This document shows positions 25,967-35,154 of a DNA stretch of 64,000 nt, piece by piece. A program made the translations under genes and the position numbers. Source of the stretch: Paenibacillus sp. R14(2021) (GTDB lineage Bacteria; Bacillota; Bacilli; Paenibacillales; Paenibacillaceae); NCBI RefSeq assembly GCF_019431355.1, contig NZ_CP080269.1, positions 248,001-312,000 of the forward strand, read 5' to 3'. The notes under the pieces were generated by a model, which searched no databases, was not told the origin of the DNA, and was given only the letters and a program-made list of their open reading frames with translations. Positions within the stretch are counted from its first letter, which is position 1; each line of letters starts with the position of its first letter.

Positions 25967-27072
25967 TGAGCGGCTGCCGTGAGCTGACCGTCGAGCTAGG
26001 CGAACGTTCATATCCCATCTACATTGGCGAAGGCTTGCTGGATGAGGCCGGACGTTTGTTCGAGAAGCACGGAATCAGCAAGAAATCACCGCTGCTTGTC
26101 ATAACGGATGCCAATGTGGCTGAGCGCCATTTGAACCATCTGGAATCCGTTCTGACGGCTTCCGGATTTATGCACGCAAGCGTCGTCATACCGGCAGGCG
26201 AGAGCTCCAAGTCACTGGAACAGTTGGAGAAGCTTGTAGGAGCTGCGCTTGAGCGCGGACTTGATCGCAAATCAGCCGTCGTGGCGCTCGGCGGAGGCGT
26301 CGTCGGCGATTTGGCCGGTTTTGTCGCCGCTTCCTATATGCGCGGCATCAAATTCGTCCAAGTGCCGACAACCATTCTAGCGCATGACAGCAGCGTAGGC
26401 GGCAAAGTTGCGGTGAATCATCCGCTGGCCAAGAACATCATCGGCGCATTTCATCAGCCGGAGCTTGTCTTGTATGATTTGAAGACACTCCAAACGCTGC
26501 CTGATCGCGAAGTGAAAGCCGGCTTGTCTGAAGTTGTCAAGCATGGCTTGATCTGGGACGCGGAATTTGTAGCTTGGTGCGATGAGCACGCGGATCAACT
26601 GCTTGCGCTGGATGCGGAAGCACTCGGTTATGCGCTCTACAAAGGCTGTAGCGTGAAAGCGGCCGTCGTATCGAAGGATGAGCGCGAGAACGATCTTCGT
26701 GCGATTCTCAATCTGGGCCATACCATAGGTCATGCGCTGGAGGCGGTTGCCGGCTACGGCGAGCTGCTGCACGGCGAAGCGATATCGATCGGCATGGTAG
26801 GCTCTGCTTTGGTGGCCGTAAGGCTTGGCGCACCAGAAGAGATCTATCACGTGACGAAGCGTGTTCTCTCCAGTGTCGGTTTGCCCGTTCGCTTGCCGAT
26901 TCATCTGGATACCGATGAAATTATGCGCGCGATGATGCATGACAAGAAATTTCTTGAAGGCTCGATTACATTTATCGTTCCTACCGCGGTCGGGAAGGTC
27001 GAGATTAATAAATCCGTATCCACATCATTAATTCGAGAGATCGTGGAACAATTGAAACAGGAGGCCGTCTAG
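25966..27072 (+). CDS. aroB: 3-dehydroquinate synthase
   Basis: NAD- and metal-dependent second step of the shikimate pathway. The 368-residue product has GGGVVGDLAGFVAASYMRG (about 107-125), the DSSVGGKVAVNHP segment, and the metal histidines in LNLGHTIGHALE and LLHGEAISIGM. It starts at the TAATG junction with aroC. aroH follows after 1 nt. Confidence 0.97.
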   Translation: MSGCRELTVELGERSYPIYIGEGLLDEAGRLFEKHGISKKSPLLVITDANVAERHLNHLESVLTASGFMHASVVIPAGESSKSLEQLEKLVGAALERGLDRKSAVVALGGGVVGDLAGFVAASYMRGIKFVQVPTTILAHDSSVGGKVAVNHPLAKNIIGAFHQPELVLYDLKTLQTLPDREVKAGLSEVVKHGLIWDAEFVAWCDEHADQLLALDAEALGYALYKGCSVKAAVVSKDERENDLRAILNLGHTIGHALEAVAGYGELLHGEAISIGMVGSALVAVRLGAPEEIYHVTKRVLSSVGLPVRLPIHLDTDEIMRAMMHDKKFLEGSITFIVPTAVGKVEINKSVSTSLIREIVEQLKQEAV

Positions 27073-27073
27073 G

Positions 27074-27442
27074 ATGAGTGTACGGGGAATACGCGGCGCC
27101 ATTACGGTAGAAGTAAACGAAGAACAGCCCATTCTGCAAGCAACCGTTGAATTGTTGAACGGTATCGTAAGTGCAAACGGCATTGTTCCAGGCGATATCG
27201 CGAGTGTATTTGTAACAGTTACAGGCGATCTGGATGCAACATTTCCCGCTAGGGCGATCCGGGCCATGAGCGGATGGGATCTCGTTCCGTTGATGTGCGC
27301 GCTGGAAGTGCCTGTAAAAGGAAGCTTGGAGAAATGCATTCGATTGATGGTCCTCGTGAACACGGATCTGACTCAGGAACAAGTCGAGCATATTTATTTA
27401 GGCGGAGCCAGAGCGCTGCGTCCTGATTTATCCAAGGCCTAA
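27074..27442 (+). CDS. aroH: Chorismate mutase, AroH type
   Basis: Monofunctional trimeric chorismate mutase converting chorismate to prephenate for Phe and Tyr. At 122 residues with RGIRGAITV at the N-terminus (catalytic R7), SVFVTVTGDLDATFPA and RLMVLVNT (R90 region), it matches B. subtilis AroH. SD ACAGGAGG overlaps the aroB end. It is followed by the trp promoter rather than read directly into trpE, though readthrough is possible. Confidence 0.96.
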   Translation: MSVRGIRGAITVEVNEEQPILQATVELLNGIVSANGIVPGDIASVFVTVTGDLDATFPARAIRAMSGWDLVPLMCALEVPVKGSLEKCIRLMVLVNTDLTQEQVEHIYLGGARALRPDLSKA

Positions 27443-27476
27443 TTTTACCAATTACAAATCTGCGTCTCCATATGGA

Positions 27477-27506
27477 TTGACGAATGCATTTATGCTGGTG
27501 TATAGT
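27477..27506 (+). promoter_or_regulatory. trp operon promoter
   Basis: TTGACG (27477-27482), 18-nt spacer, TATAGT (27501-27506). The predicted start near 27513 puts the TRAP site at the 5' end of the transcript. Confidence 0.75.
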
Positions 27507-27525
27507 GATTTCATACTTGATGGAT

Positions 27526-27585
27526 GAGCAGAGAAGAGCAGAGTAGCGGTTTGTTAGAAGAGATGAGTAGAGCTGAGATGAGTAG
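27526..27585 (+). promoter_or_regulatory. TRAP-binding site in the trp leader
   Basis: GAG or TAG triplets occur at an exact 5-nt pitch at 27526, 27531, 27536, 27541 and again at 27555, 27560, 27565, 27570, 27575, 27580; TAG at 27544 and 27583 bring the total to 11-12. An 8-nt gap (27547-27554) splits the array. This is the (G/U)AG pattern bound by the TRAP 11-mer. Confidence 0.93.
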
Positions 27586-27617
27586 GCCATTAGTTGTGAA
27601 GAAATGCATGATTATTT

Positions 27618-27647
27618 CAGTGTATAGAGACATGTCTCTGTGTACTG
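27618..27647 (+). promoter_or_regulatory. Leader hairpin between TRAP site and attenuator
   Basis: CAGTGTATAGAGAC pairs with GTCTCTGTGTACTG over 14 positions with three G-U pairs; its core AGAGACATGTCTCT (27626-27639) is a perfect palindrome. It may act as a pause or spacer hairpin. Confidence 0.6.
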
Positions 27648-27700
27648 CTTATTTTCCTGTATCTTCATTCAACTCTCATTTTCCATCTTCTGACATGAAC

Positions 27701-27727
27701 ACTCCTGCTGCGGCAGGAGTTTTTTTA
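27701..27727 (+). terminator. trp attenuator terminator
   Basis: ACTCCTGC/GCAGGAGT (8 bp, TGCG loop) followed by six T's, ending 26 nt before trpE. GCAGAGT at 27538-27544, inside the TRAP array, could pair with the left arm (one bulge) as an antiterminator, so TRAP binding would favour termination. Confidence 0.9.
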
Positions 27728-27752
27728 TTTTCCACTAGAGGAGAGATTGAGT

Positions 27753-29303
27753 ATGAATCAGGAGCTGCAAGGAATTATTCGATTGTCCAGCACGTACAAC
27801 CTCATTCCGATCGTACGGCATGTGATGGCAGATACCGAGACACCGATCCGGATATTTCAGCATTTCTATCGTGAGCGCCGCGCGTTCCTGCTTGAGAGCG
27901 TAGAGGGTGGGGTTAAATGGGCAAGATATTCCTTTATCGGCACTGATCCGTTCATGCTCATTCGCGGGAAGAACGGCGAGATGGTCATTGAGCGGAACGG
28001 AGAAGAAACGGTTCTTCGCGAGAAACCGATCGAGCTCCTGAAGGCGCATCTGCGTTCATACCGCAGTCCATCGCTGCCGGAGCTGCCGCCATTTACTGGC
28101 GGCGCGATTGGGTTTTTCGGTTATGATCTGCTTCAATATTACGAGAAGCTTCCGGCACACCGCATTGATGATTTGCAAATGAACGATCTGCAATTCATGT
28201 TCTGCGACCAAGTCATCGTATTTGATCACTTTAAGCAGCAGGTGCAGGTGATCGGCAACATTCATATTCCCGAGGCGGCGACGGACAGCGATATTCAAGC
28301 TGTATACGAGCGTACGCTGCAGAAGATCGAGGCTACGATCGAACGGCTTCAGCAGCCGCTGCCGTCGACGATCATGACAAAAGGAAGCATTCCGATCGAT
28401 CCGGAGCTTGGCGATGTGCAGTCTAACCAGACGAAGGAGCAGTTCCTCAGCAACGTGGAGAAATCCAAGGAATACATACGTGCAGGGGACATCTTCCAAG
28501 TTGTACTGTCGCAGCGCTTCAGCATCGAAACGGAAGTGGACCCGCTTCATGTGTACCGCGTTCTGCGCATGATGAATCCATCGCCGTATATGTATTATCT
28601 CAAGATGGACGATGAAGTCATCGTCGGTACCTCGCCGGAAGCGCTCGTGAAAGTAGACGGGGAGCGTGTCGAGACGCGTCCAATCGCTGGAACGCGGCCT
28701 CGGGGCAAAACGCCGGAGCAGGATTTGGCGCTGGAGAAGGAGCTGCTGGCGGACGAGAAGGAACGCGCCGAGCATCTAATGCTGGTAGACCTCGGGCGCA
28801 ACGACATCGGGCGCGTATCGGAATTCGGCACCGTTCGCTGCGACTCCTATATGGAAATCGAGCGCTACTCGCACGTCATGCACATCGTGTCGAACGTCTC
28901 CGGCAAGCTGCGGGAAGACAAGGACTTCTTCGATGCCTTCGTATCCTGCATGCCAGCGGGAACCGTATCGGGCGCACCTAAGCTTCGGGCGATGGAAATT
29001 ATCGCAGAGCTCGAGAATGAAGCGCGCGGCGCATACGCCGGAGCGATCGGTTATCTGGGCTTTGGCGGCAGCTTGAATACGTGCATTACGATCCGAACGA
29101 TTATTTTCAAGAATGGCAAAGCTTACGTGCAAGCCGGGGCAGGCATCGTATGGGATTCCATTCCGGAGAATGAGTATATGGAAACCGTTAATAAAGCGAT
29201 GGCATCGCTCAAAGCCGTTCGTGCGGCGGAAGCGGCCTTTGCCGTGCAAGAACGCGGCACGAGTATGATCAATATGGACTATTATGCGGATGCGAAAGGG
29301 TGA
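27753..29303 (+). CDS. trpE: Anthranilate synthase component I
   Basis: Chorismate plus ammonia (from the glutaminase subunit) to anthranilate. The 516-residue product has the N-terminal Trp-sensing LLES motif (FLLESVEGG, about 48-56) and the catalytic TRPIAGTRPRG and AGAGIVWDSIPENEY segments. AGAGGAGAG at 27736-27744 is the SD. No trpG follows, as in B. subtilis where PabA is shared. Expression should be set by TRAP at the leader. Confidence 0.97.
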   Translation: MNQELQGIIRLSSTYNLIPIVRHVMADTETPIRIFQHFYRERRAFLLESVEGGVKWARYSFIGTDPFMLIRGKNGEMVIERNGEETVLREKPIELLKAHLRSYRSPSLPELPPFTGGAIGFFGYDLLQYYEKLPAHRIDDLQMNDLQFMFCDQVIVFDHFKQQVQVIGNIHIPEAATDSDIQAVYERTLQKIEATIERLQQPLPSTIMTKGSIPIDPELGDVQSNQTKEQFLSNVEKSKEYIRAGDIFQVVLSQRFSIETEVDPLHVYRVLRMMNPSPYMYYLKMDDEVIVGTSPEALVKVDGERVETRPIAGTRPRGKTPEQDLALEKELLADEKERAEHLMLVDLGRNDIGRVSEFGTVRCDSYMEIERYSHVMHIVSNVSGKLREDKDFFDAFVSCMPAGTVSGAPKLRAMEIIAELENEARGAYAGAIGYLGFGGSLNTCITIRTIIFKNGKAYVQAGAGIVWDSIPENEYMETVNKAMASLKAVRAAEAAFAVQERGTSMINMDYYADAKG

Positions 29304-29308
29304 TCGGG

Positions 29309-30361
29309 ATGGCAGTAACGAATGATATCATGACGATGCAGCGTGCGCTGAATCAGATTATCGGCGGTACCGACTTATCCCGTGAGGAAGCCCGGAGCGT
29401 CATGGAAATTATTATGAGCGGCGAAGCAAGCGGCGCTCAGATCGGATCTGTCGTAACGGCTTTGCGGATGAAGGGCGAAACGAGAGACGAAATTACCGGT
29501 TTCGCGGAAGCGATGCGCGCATGCTCCAACCACGTCTCTACGGAACGGAACGGGCTGCTCGATACCTGCGGAACAGGCGGCTCCGGCATTCATAAATTTA
29601 ACATCTCGACCGCTTCGGCCATCATCGCGGCAGCAGCAGGAGTACGGGTTGCCAAGCATGGAAACCGTGCCATGTCGGGAAAATCCGGCAGTGCCGACAC
29701 GCTGGAAGCTCTAGGCGTTAACATTACGCTGACGGCTGATCAGGCGGCTCGCTGCCTCGATGCAATCGGCATCTGCTTTATGTTCGCCCAGCTGTACCAT
29801 CCGTCGTTGAAGCATGCTGCGGGTCCGCGCCGGGAGATTGGCATCCGGACGATTTTCAATATGCTAGGCCCGCTGACGAACCCAGCAGGCGCTGACCGCC
29901 AATTGCTCGGCATCTACGACCGTACGCGCACGGAGACCATCGCTTCCGTACTGGGTGATTTGGGTCTCAAGCGTGCCATGGTGGTCAGCAGCTTCGACGG
30001 TTTGGATGAAATCAGCATCTCGTCACCGACGCAAATTTCCGAACTGAAAGACGGCATTGTCCGCACGTACGAAATTACGCCTCAGGAACTCGGGCTGGGT
30101 ACCCATCCGCTGAGCGAGGTAATCGGCGGCGATGCAGCAGAGAATGCACGCATCATTCATGCGATTTTGAGCGGAGCGGATAACGGCGCTTATCGGGATA
30201 TCGTGCTTGCGAATGCAGGTGCCTGCATTTTCGTAGGCGGAGCAGCGAGTACGCTTCGCGCTGGCGTTGATATGGCCAGAACAGTAATTGATTCCGGGAA
30301 AGCTGCATCCAAGCTTCGGCAGCTGATTGAAACGACAGGAGAGTTGAGCCATGTTTCTTGA
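29309..30361 (+). CDS. trpD: Anthranilate phosphoribosyltransferase
   Basis: Transfers phosphoribose from PRPP to anthranilate. The 350-residue product has the PRPP motif DTCGTGGSG, KHGNRAMSGKSGSAD and the GPLTNPAGADRQLLG block. ATG 29309 is 8 nt after GAAAGGG; an upstream GTG at 29300 overlaps the trpE stop. It overlaps trpC by 11 nt. Confidence 0.97.
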   Translation: MAVTNDIMTMQRALNQIIGGTDLSREEARSVMEIIMSGEASGAQIGSVVTALRMKGETRDEITGFAEAMRACSNHVSTERNGLLDTCGTGGSGIHKFNISTASAIIAAAAGVRVAKHGNRAMSGKSGSADTLEALGVNITLTADQAARCLDAIGICFMFAQLYHPSLKHAAGPRREIGIRTIFNMLGPLTNPAGADRQLLGIYDRTRTETIASVLGDLGLKRAMVVSSFDGLDEISISSPTQISELKDGIVRTYEITPQELGLGTHPLSEVIGGDAAENARIIHAILSGADNGAYRDIVLANAGACIFVGGAASTLRAGVDMARTVIDSGKAASKLRQLIETTGELSHVS

Positions 30362-31145
30362 TAAAATCGTAGCTTCCAAGCGTAAAGAAGTGGATGATCT
30401 AGCCCTAAATTTCTCCTTGCCCGTCATTGAACGCCAGATCGCGGAGCTTCCGCCCTGCCGCGGCTTTGAGTCCGCGCTTGCTGGCCGAACGAACCGCCAG
30501 ATCGGTCTTATTGCCGAAGTGAAGAAGGCATCGCCATCCAAGGGACTCATCCGCCCGGATTTTGACCCGGTAATGTTGGCACGCACGTATGAGCAGGCTG
30601 GTGCGGACTGCATATCCGTGCTGACGGACGAAGATTATTTCCAAGGAAAGAATGAATATTTGACGGCCGTTTCCGGTGCGGTCAAGCTGCCGCTTCTTCG
30701 GAAGGATTTTACGATCGATTACCGTCAAATCTATGAAGCGCGGCTGATCGGCGCGGACGCGATTCTGCTTATTGCAGCGATTCTTCGTCCTTCCAAGCTA
30801 GCCGAATATTATGATATTGCCAAATCGATCGGACTCGACGTGCTCGTTGAAGTCCATGACGAGGAAGAGATGGAAGCCGTTCTCGGTCTAAGCAAAGCCT
30901 CGCTCATCGGCATCAACAACCGTAATCTGCACACGTTCGTAACCGATATTACGACAACAGAACGTCTGATCGGTCTTTTGCCGGCAGGCGTAACGGTGAT
31001 CAGCGAAAGCTCAATCGCCGCTCCGAGCGACATTGAATTCGTGAAAGCCAGCGGGGCGAAAGGCGTTCTTGTCGGCGAGTTCTTCATGCGTCAGCCGGAT
31101 GTCGGCGCAGCGGTAGAGCAGCTGATGGGACCGGTGACAATCTAA
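30351..31145 (+). CDS. trpC: Indole-3-glycerol phosphate synthase
   Basis: TIM-barrel enzyme that closes the indole ring. The 264-residue product has LIAEVKKASPSKGLIRPDFDP (about 58-78), LLRKDFTID, INNRNLHTF and the phosphate-binding SGAKGVLVGEFFM region. It starts inside trpD and ends in a TAATG overlap with trpF. Confidence 0.97.
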   Translation: MFLDKIVASKRKEVDDLALNFSLPVIERQIAELPPCRGFESALAGRTNRQIGLIAEVKKASPSKGLIRPDFDPVMLARTYEQAGADCISVLTDEDYFQGKNEYLTAVSGAVKLPLLRKDFTIDYRQIYEARLIGADAILLIAAILRPSKLAEYYDIAKSIGLDVLVEVHDEEEMEAVLGLSKASLIGINNRNLHTFVTDITTTERLIGLLPAGVTVISESSIAAPSDIEFVKASGAKGVLVGEFFMRQPDVGAAVEQLMGPVTI

Positions 31146-31819
31146 TGCAGCCAGCGCGCGTCAAAATATGCGGCCTGCGCGATGCGGCAACCATTCGGGA
31201 GATGAACGGCCTGCCTCTCAATGAGATTGGATTCATATTCGCGAAGAGCCGGCGTCAAGTGTCGCCTGCGCTGGGTGCGGAGCTTATTGCCGAAGCTCGG
31301 CAGCTGCGCGGTCAAGACGGAAATATTCCACGAACGGTCGGGGTATTCGTCAATCCAACGCTCGAAGAGCTTGAAGCTACGCTGGCGGTTGCTTCGCTTG
31401 ACGTCGTTCAGCTTCATGGCGAGGAGCCGCCGGTATTTTGCGATACGGTGCGCCGTAAATTCGGCGTGAATGTCTGGAAAGTATTCTCCGTGACGGATAA
31501 CGATGTCGCGGATGCCGGATCGGCTGGGCCAGATCGGCTGGAACCGTTCAGCGGATGCGTAGATGCTTTTCTAATTGATACGGCTGGCGGGGGAACCGGC
31601 AAAACCTTTGCATGGCAGGTGATTGATCGGTACATGGCAGCGGCGGCGGCTATTGGCGTACCGCTCTATGTGGCTGGCGGCTTAGATCCGGATAATGTTC
31701 AGGAATTATTGTCCGAGTACTCACCTAACGGCGTCGATGTATCAAGCGGCGTGGAAACAGAAGGTACGAAAGATATCAGCAAGATCAAACTTTTTACGGA
31801 AAGGGTGAGAGGCGTATGA
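31145..31819 (+). CDS. trpF: Phosphoribosylanthranilate isomerase
   Basis: Amadori rearrangement of phosphoribosylanthranilate. The 224-residue TIM barrel shows [11 protein letters not shown] at the N-terminus (catalytic Cys), [30 protein letters not shown] (catalytic Asp) and GGLDPDNV. It overlaps trpC by 1 nt and trpB by 4 nt. Confidence 0.96.
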   Translation: MQPARVKICGLRDAATIREMNGLPLNEIGFIFAKSRRQVSPALGAELIAEARQLRGQDGNIPRTVGVFVNPTLEELEATLAVASLDVVQLHGEEPPVFCDTVRRKFGVNVWKVFSVTDNDVADAGSAGPDRLEPFSGCVDAFLIDTAGGGTGKTFAWQVIDRYMAAAAAIGVPLYVAGGLDPDNVQELLSEYSPNGVDVSSGVETEGTKDISKIKLFTERVRGV

Positions 31820-33024
31820 ATCAATTACCGGACGAAAACGGGCGCTTCGGGAAATTCGGCGGACGTTATGTGCCCGAGACGCTCATGAACGCACTGCTGG
31901 AGTTGGAAGAAGCGTATAAACACTATTCGAAGGATCCGGCGTTTAACGAGGAAGTTCGTTACTTATTAACCAAATATTCGGGCCGCCCGACTTCTCTTTA
32001 TTATGCACAACGCTTATCGGAGCAGCTCGGCGGAGCGCGAATTTACTTAAAGCGCGAGGATTTGAACCATACCGGCGCACATAAAATCAATAACACGATC
32101 GGTCAAGGCGTATTGGCGAAGCGTATGGGCAAAACCAAGATTATCGCTGAAACCGGGGCCGGTCAGCACGGCGTCGCTTCTGCCACCGTCGCTGCGCTGC
32201 TCGGCTTGGAGTGCAAAGTGTTCATGGGTGAAGAGGATATGAAGCGGCAGGAGCTTAATGTATTCCGTATGAAGCTGCTTGGTGCGGAGGTCATTCCGGT
32301 CATGTCAGGTACTCGTACATTGAAGGACGCCTGCAATGAAACGCTTCGTTATTGGGTCAGCCACGTTGACGATACGTATTACATTTTGGGTTCCGTTACG
32401 GGACCGCATCCTTATCCGATGATGGTTCGTGACTTCCAGCGGATCATCGGCGATGAGTCCAGGGAGCAGATTCAGAAGGAAGCCGGTCGTCTCCCAGACT
32501 ATGTCGTAGCTGCAGTCGGCGGCGGAAGCAACGGAATCGGCATGTTCTACCCGTTCATCGGGGACGAGCATGTTCAGCTGATTGGCGTTGAAGCAGCCGG
32601 TCGGGGCGTCGATACGGACGAGCACGCGGCAACGATGACGAAAGGCCGCCATGGCGTGTTCCAAGGCTCGCTAAGCTACGTCCTTCAGGATGAATACGGC
32701 CAGGTTCAACCGGCGCATTCCATATCCGCAGGTTTGGATTATCCGGGTATCGGGCCCGAGCATGCCTACTTGAAAGATTCCAAGCGCGCGACCTACCTGC
32801 CGATTACGGATACGGAAGCTCTAGAAGCGCTGCAGCTGCTGTCGCGCACGGAAGGAATTATCCCGGCATTGGAATCCGCGCATGCCATTGCGCAAGTGCA
32901 GAAGCTCGCGCCAACGCTGGACAAAGACCAAATCATCGTCGTTAGCCTATCCGGCCGCGGCGACAAGGACGTTCAAGCCATTATGGGCTATCTCGAAGGA
33001 GGTGCAGGCCAGCATGGGCATTAA
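31816..33024 (+). CDS. trpB: Tryptophan synthase beta chain
   Basis: PLP enzyme joining indole and serine. The 402-residue product has [10 protein letters not shown] at 14-23, the PLP lysine in [11 protein letters not shown] (about residue 88), [20 protein letters not shown] and a C-terminal [11 protein letters not shown]. It overlaps trpA by 11 nt, which fits stoichiometric synthesis of the two subunits. Confidence 0.98.
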   Translation: MNQLPDENGRFGKFGGRYVPETLMNALLELEEAYKHYSKDPAFNEEVRYLLTKYSGRPTSLYYAQRLSEQLGGARIYLKREDLNHTGAHKINNTIGQGVLAKRMGKTKIIAETGAGQHGVASATVAALLGLECKVFMGEEDMKRQELNVFRMKLLGAEVIPVMSGTRTLKDACNETLRYWVSHVDDTYYILGSVTGPHPYPMMVRDFQRIIGDESREQIQKEAGRLPDYVVAAVGGGSNGIGMFYPFIGDEHVQLIGVEAAGRGVDTDEHAATMTKGRHGVFQGSLSYVLQDEYGQVQPAHSISAGLDYPGIGPEHAYLKDSKRATYLPITDTEALEALQLLSRTEGIIPALESAHAIAQVQKLAPTLDKDQIIVVSLSGRGDKDVQAIMGYLEGGAGQHGH

Positions 33025-33829
33025 TGCGATCGATGCTTCGTTCCAACGGCTTCGCGCCGAAGGCAAAACTGCGCTTATACCGTTTCTGACAATGGGGGAT
33101 CCCGACCTGGCAACCTCTGTCGAAATCATTCAAACACTCGAACAAGCGGGCGCGGATATGATTGAGCTGGGCGTACCGTATTCGGATCCGCTGGCTGACG
33201 GTCCGGTGATTCAGCGCGCTTCCGAGCGTGCGCTTGGCCATGGCCGCGTAACGCTTGAGGATTGTATCCAAGTGGCGGAGAACGCCCGTCAAGCCGGCGT
33301 CAAGCTGCCATTTATCCTGTTCACCTACTACAATCCTATTCTGCAGCTTGGCCTGCAGCGGTTCTTCAAGCTCGTCACGGCTAAGGGCATCAGCGGCCTT
33401 ATCGTTCCGGATCTTCCAATCGAAGAGGATGCTGAGTTGAGAGAGATGGCCGAGCAGGCCGGCATTCATTTAATTCCGCTCGTGGCACCGACGTCCAACG
33501 ACAGAGTCGTGCGCATTGCAGCGAAAGCCCGAGGCTTTGTGTACTGCGTGTCTTCACTTGGCGTAACGGGCGTCCGAGCGGATTTCCACCAAGGCATCGA
33601 TGAATTTCTCTCTACGGTCCGCGGCGCGACCGACACGCCGATCGCGGTTGGCTTCGGCATCTCGAGCCGCGAGCAGGTCGAGCGCTTCAGCAAACAGGCC
33701 GACGGCGTTATCGTCGGAAGCGCCATCGTTCGCAAGATCGAAGAGGTTGTTCCGCTGCTGCAGTCGCCAAGCTCGAAACAAGAAGGACTTGCGCAAATTC
33801 ATGCCTTTGTCAGCGCGTTGAAAGGCTAA
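33014..33829 (+). CDS. trpA: Tryptophan synthase alpha chain
   Basis: Cleaves indole-3-glycerol phosphate and channels indole to TrpB. The 271-residue TIM barrel has FLTMGDPD (catalytic Glu/Asp region), [27 protein letters not shown] and [13 protein letters not shown] 33014 follows AGGAGGTG at 32998-33005 inside trpB. It closes the trp operon; a strong terminator follows. Confidence 0.97.
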   Translation: MGINAIDASFQRLRAEGKTALIPFLTMGDPDLATSVEIIQTLEQAGADMIELGVPYSDPLADGPVIQRASERALGHGRVTLEDCIQVAENARQAGVKLPFILFTYYNPILQLGLQRFFKLVTAKGISGLIVPDLPIEEDAELREMAEQAGIHLIPLVAPTSNDRVVRIAAKARGFVYCVSSLGVTGVRADFHQGIDEFLSTVRGATDTPIAVGFGISSREQVERFSKQADGVIVGSAIVRKIEEVVPLLQSPSSKQEGLAQIHAFVSALKG

Positions 33830-33850
33830 TGCTACGAAACGCTGCGATCG

Positions 33851-33887
33851 AACCTTCGGCTGGTCTACGGACCTCCGAAGGTTTTTT
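33851..33887 (+). terminator. trp operon terminator
   Basis: AACCTTCGG (33851-33859) and CCGAAGGTT (33875-33883) are perfect 9-bp arms followed by TTTT ATT. Confidence 0.9.
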
Positions 33888-34052
33888 ATTAAGGTCAATG
33901 ACTGGCAGCTGCTGGCATCCAATTGCTTTTGCACATAAAAGCTTAAAAGCGTGAAAGAAAATACGGCGAAGCCCTTTTAAAGAGGGTCGTTTTATGAGAG
34001 AATGTTGAAACAAGGTTTGAAGCTTTGAAACACATTCACGAGGTGATTAAGA

Positions 34053-35150
34053 ATGCAACCGAAACAAACTATTGTTAACCTGCCAGTCTATCAACCAGGC
34101 AAACCAATCGATGAAGTCAAGCGCGAACTGGGCTTGAAGGACGTCATTAAGCTGGCTTCTAACGAGAATCCGTTCGGATCCTCTGAGCATGCTAAGGCAG
34201 CGATTAAGCATGAATTGGAACAGATCAGCATCTATCCAGACAGCTTCAGCACGGAATTGGCGGGCGCCGTGGCTGATTATTTAAGCGTTGAACGTAACCA
34301 GCTCATCTTCGGCGCAGGCTCCGATGAAGTCATTCTCATGCTGGCTCGCGCGTTCCTGTCTCCAGGGGACGAAACGATCATGGCGGACGAAACATTCTCG
34401 CAGTATAAGCATAATGCCGTAATCGAAGGCGCAACGACCGTCGAAGTGCCGCTTAAGGAGGGCACGCACGACCTGGATGCGATGCTGGCGAAAATAACGG
34501 ATCGTACCAAAATCATCTGGGTGTGCAATCCGAATAACCCGACGGGCACGATTGTTCGCGAAGACGAGCTGGCTGCCTTCGTTCGTCAAGTACCGGATAA
34601 CATCATTGTTGCATTGGACGAGGCGTATTATGAATACGTTACAGATGAGGAATATCCCGACAGCCTGTCCTTGCTCAAGAATTTCAAGAACGTCATCCTG
34701 CTTCGTACATTCTCCAAAATATACGGCCTGGCATCGCTTCGCATCGGCTATGGCGTTGGCCACCCGGATTTGATTCGTATGGTCAATCAAGTGCGCGAGC
34801 CGTTCAATACAACCCGTTTTGCGCAAGCTGCGGCCGTGGCATCTCTTGCAGATACTGATTTCTTGAACAGCTGCCGCGCGCGTAACGCGGAAGGGAAAGC
34901 TTACCTGTACGGTCAATTCGACCGCCTGGGGCTCCGTTATTACGAAGCGCACGGCAACTTCATTATGGTCGACGTGAAGCTTGAGTCCGGTAAAGCCTTC
35001 GACGGCCTGCTGCGGAGAGGGATCATCTCTCGTGCGCGTTGGAAGCATCATCCGACTTATATTCGCATTACGATCGGCAGCCAGGAGCAGAACGAAGCAT
35101 TTGTCGCCGCACTGGAAGCTGTTCTCGTTGAAGCGGCGGTGCTAGGTTAA
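34053..35150 (+). CDS. hisC: Histidinol-phosphate aminotransferase
   Basis: PLP aminotransferase; in B. subtilis the gene at this place serves both His and aromatic amino-acid synthesis. The 365-residue product has KLASNENPFG (31-40), NPNNPTGT, DEAYYEYV and the PLP lysine in LRTFSKIYGLASLRIGYG. ACGAGGTG precedes ATG 34053. tyrA follows after 4 nt, which fits a shared role in Tyr/Phe transamination. Confidence 0.96.
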   Translation: MQPKQTIVNLPVYQPGKPIDEVKRELGLKDVIKLASNENPFGSSEHAKAAIKHELEQISIYPDSFSTELAGAVADYLSVERNQLIFGAGSDEVILMLARAFLSPGDETIMADETFSQYKHNAVIEGATTVEVPLKEGTHDLDAMLAKITDRTKIIWVCNPNNPTGTIVREDELAAFVRQVPDNIIVALDEAYYEYVTDEEYPDSLSLLKNFKNVILLRTFSKIYGLASLRIGYGVGHPDLIRMVNQVREPFNTTRFAQAAAVASLADTDFLNSCRARNAEGKAYLYGQFDRLGLRYYEAHGNFIMVDVKLESGKAFDGLLRRGIISRARWKHHPTYIRITIGSQEQNEAFVAALEAVLVEAAVLG

Positions 35151-35154
35151 TATC

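Noticed and set aside
28056-28775. 239-codon minus-strand frame within trpE
   Set aside because: Lies wholly inside trpE, has no SD and no recognisable protein features.
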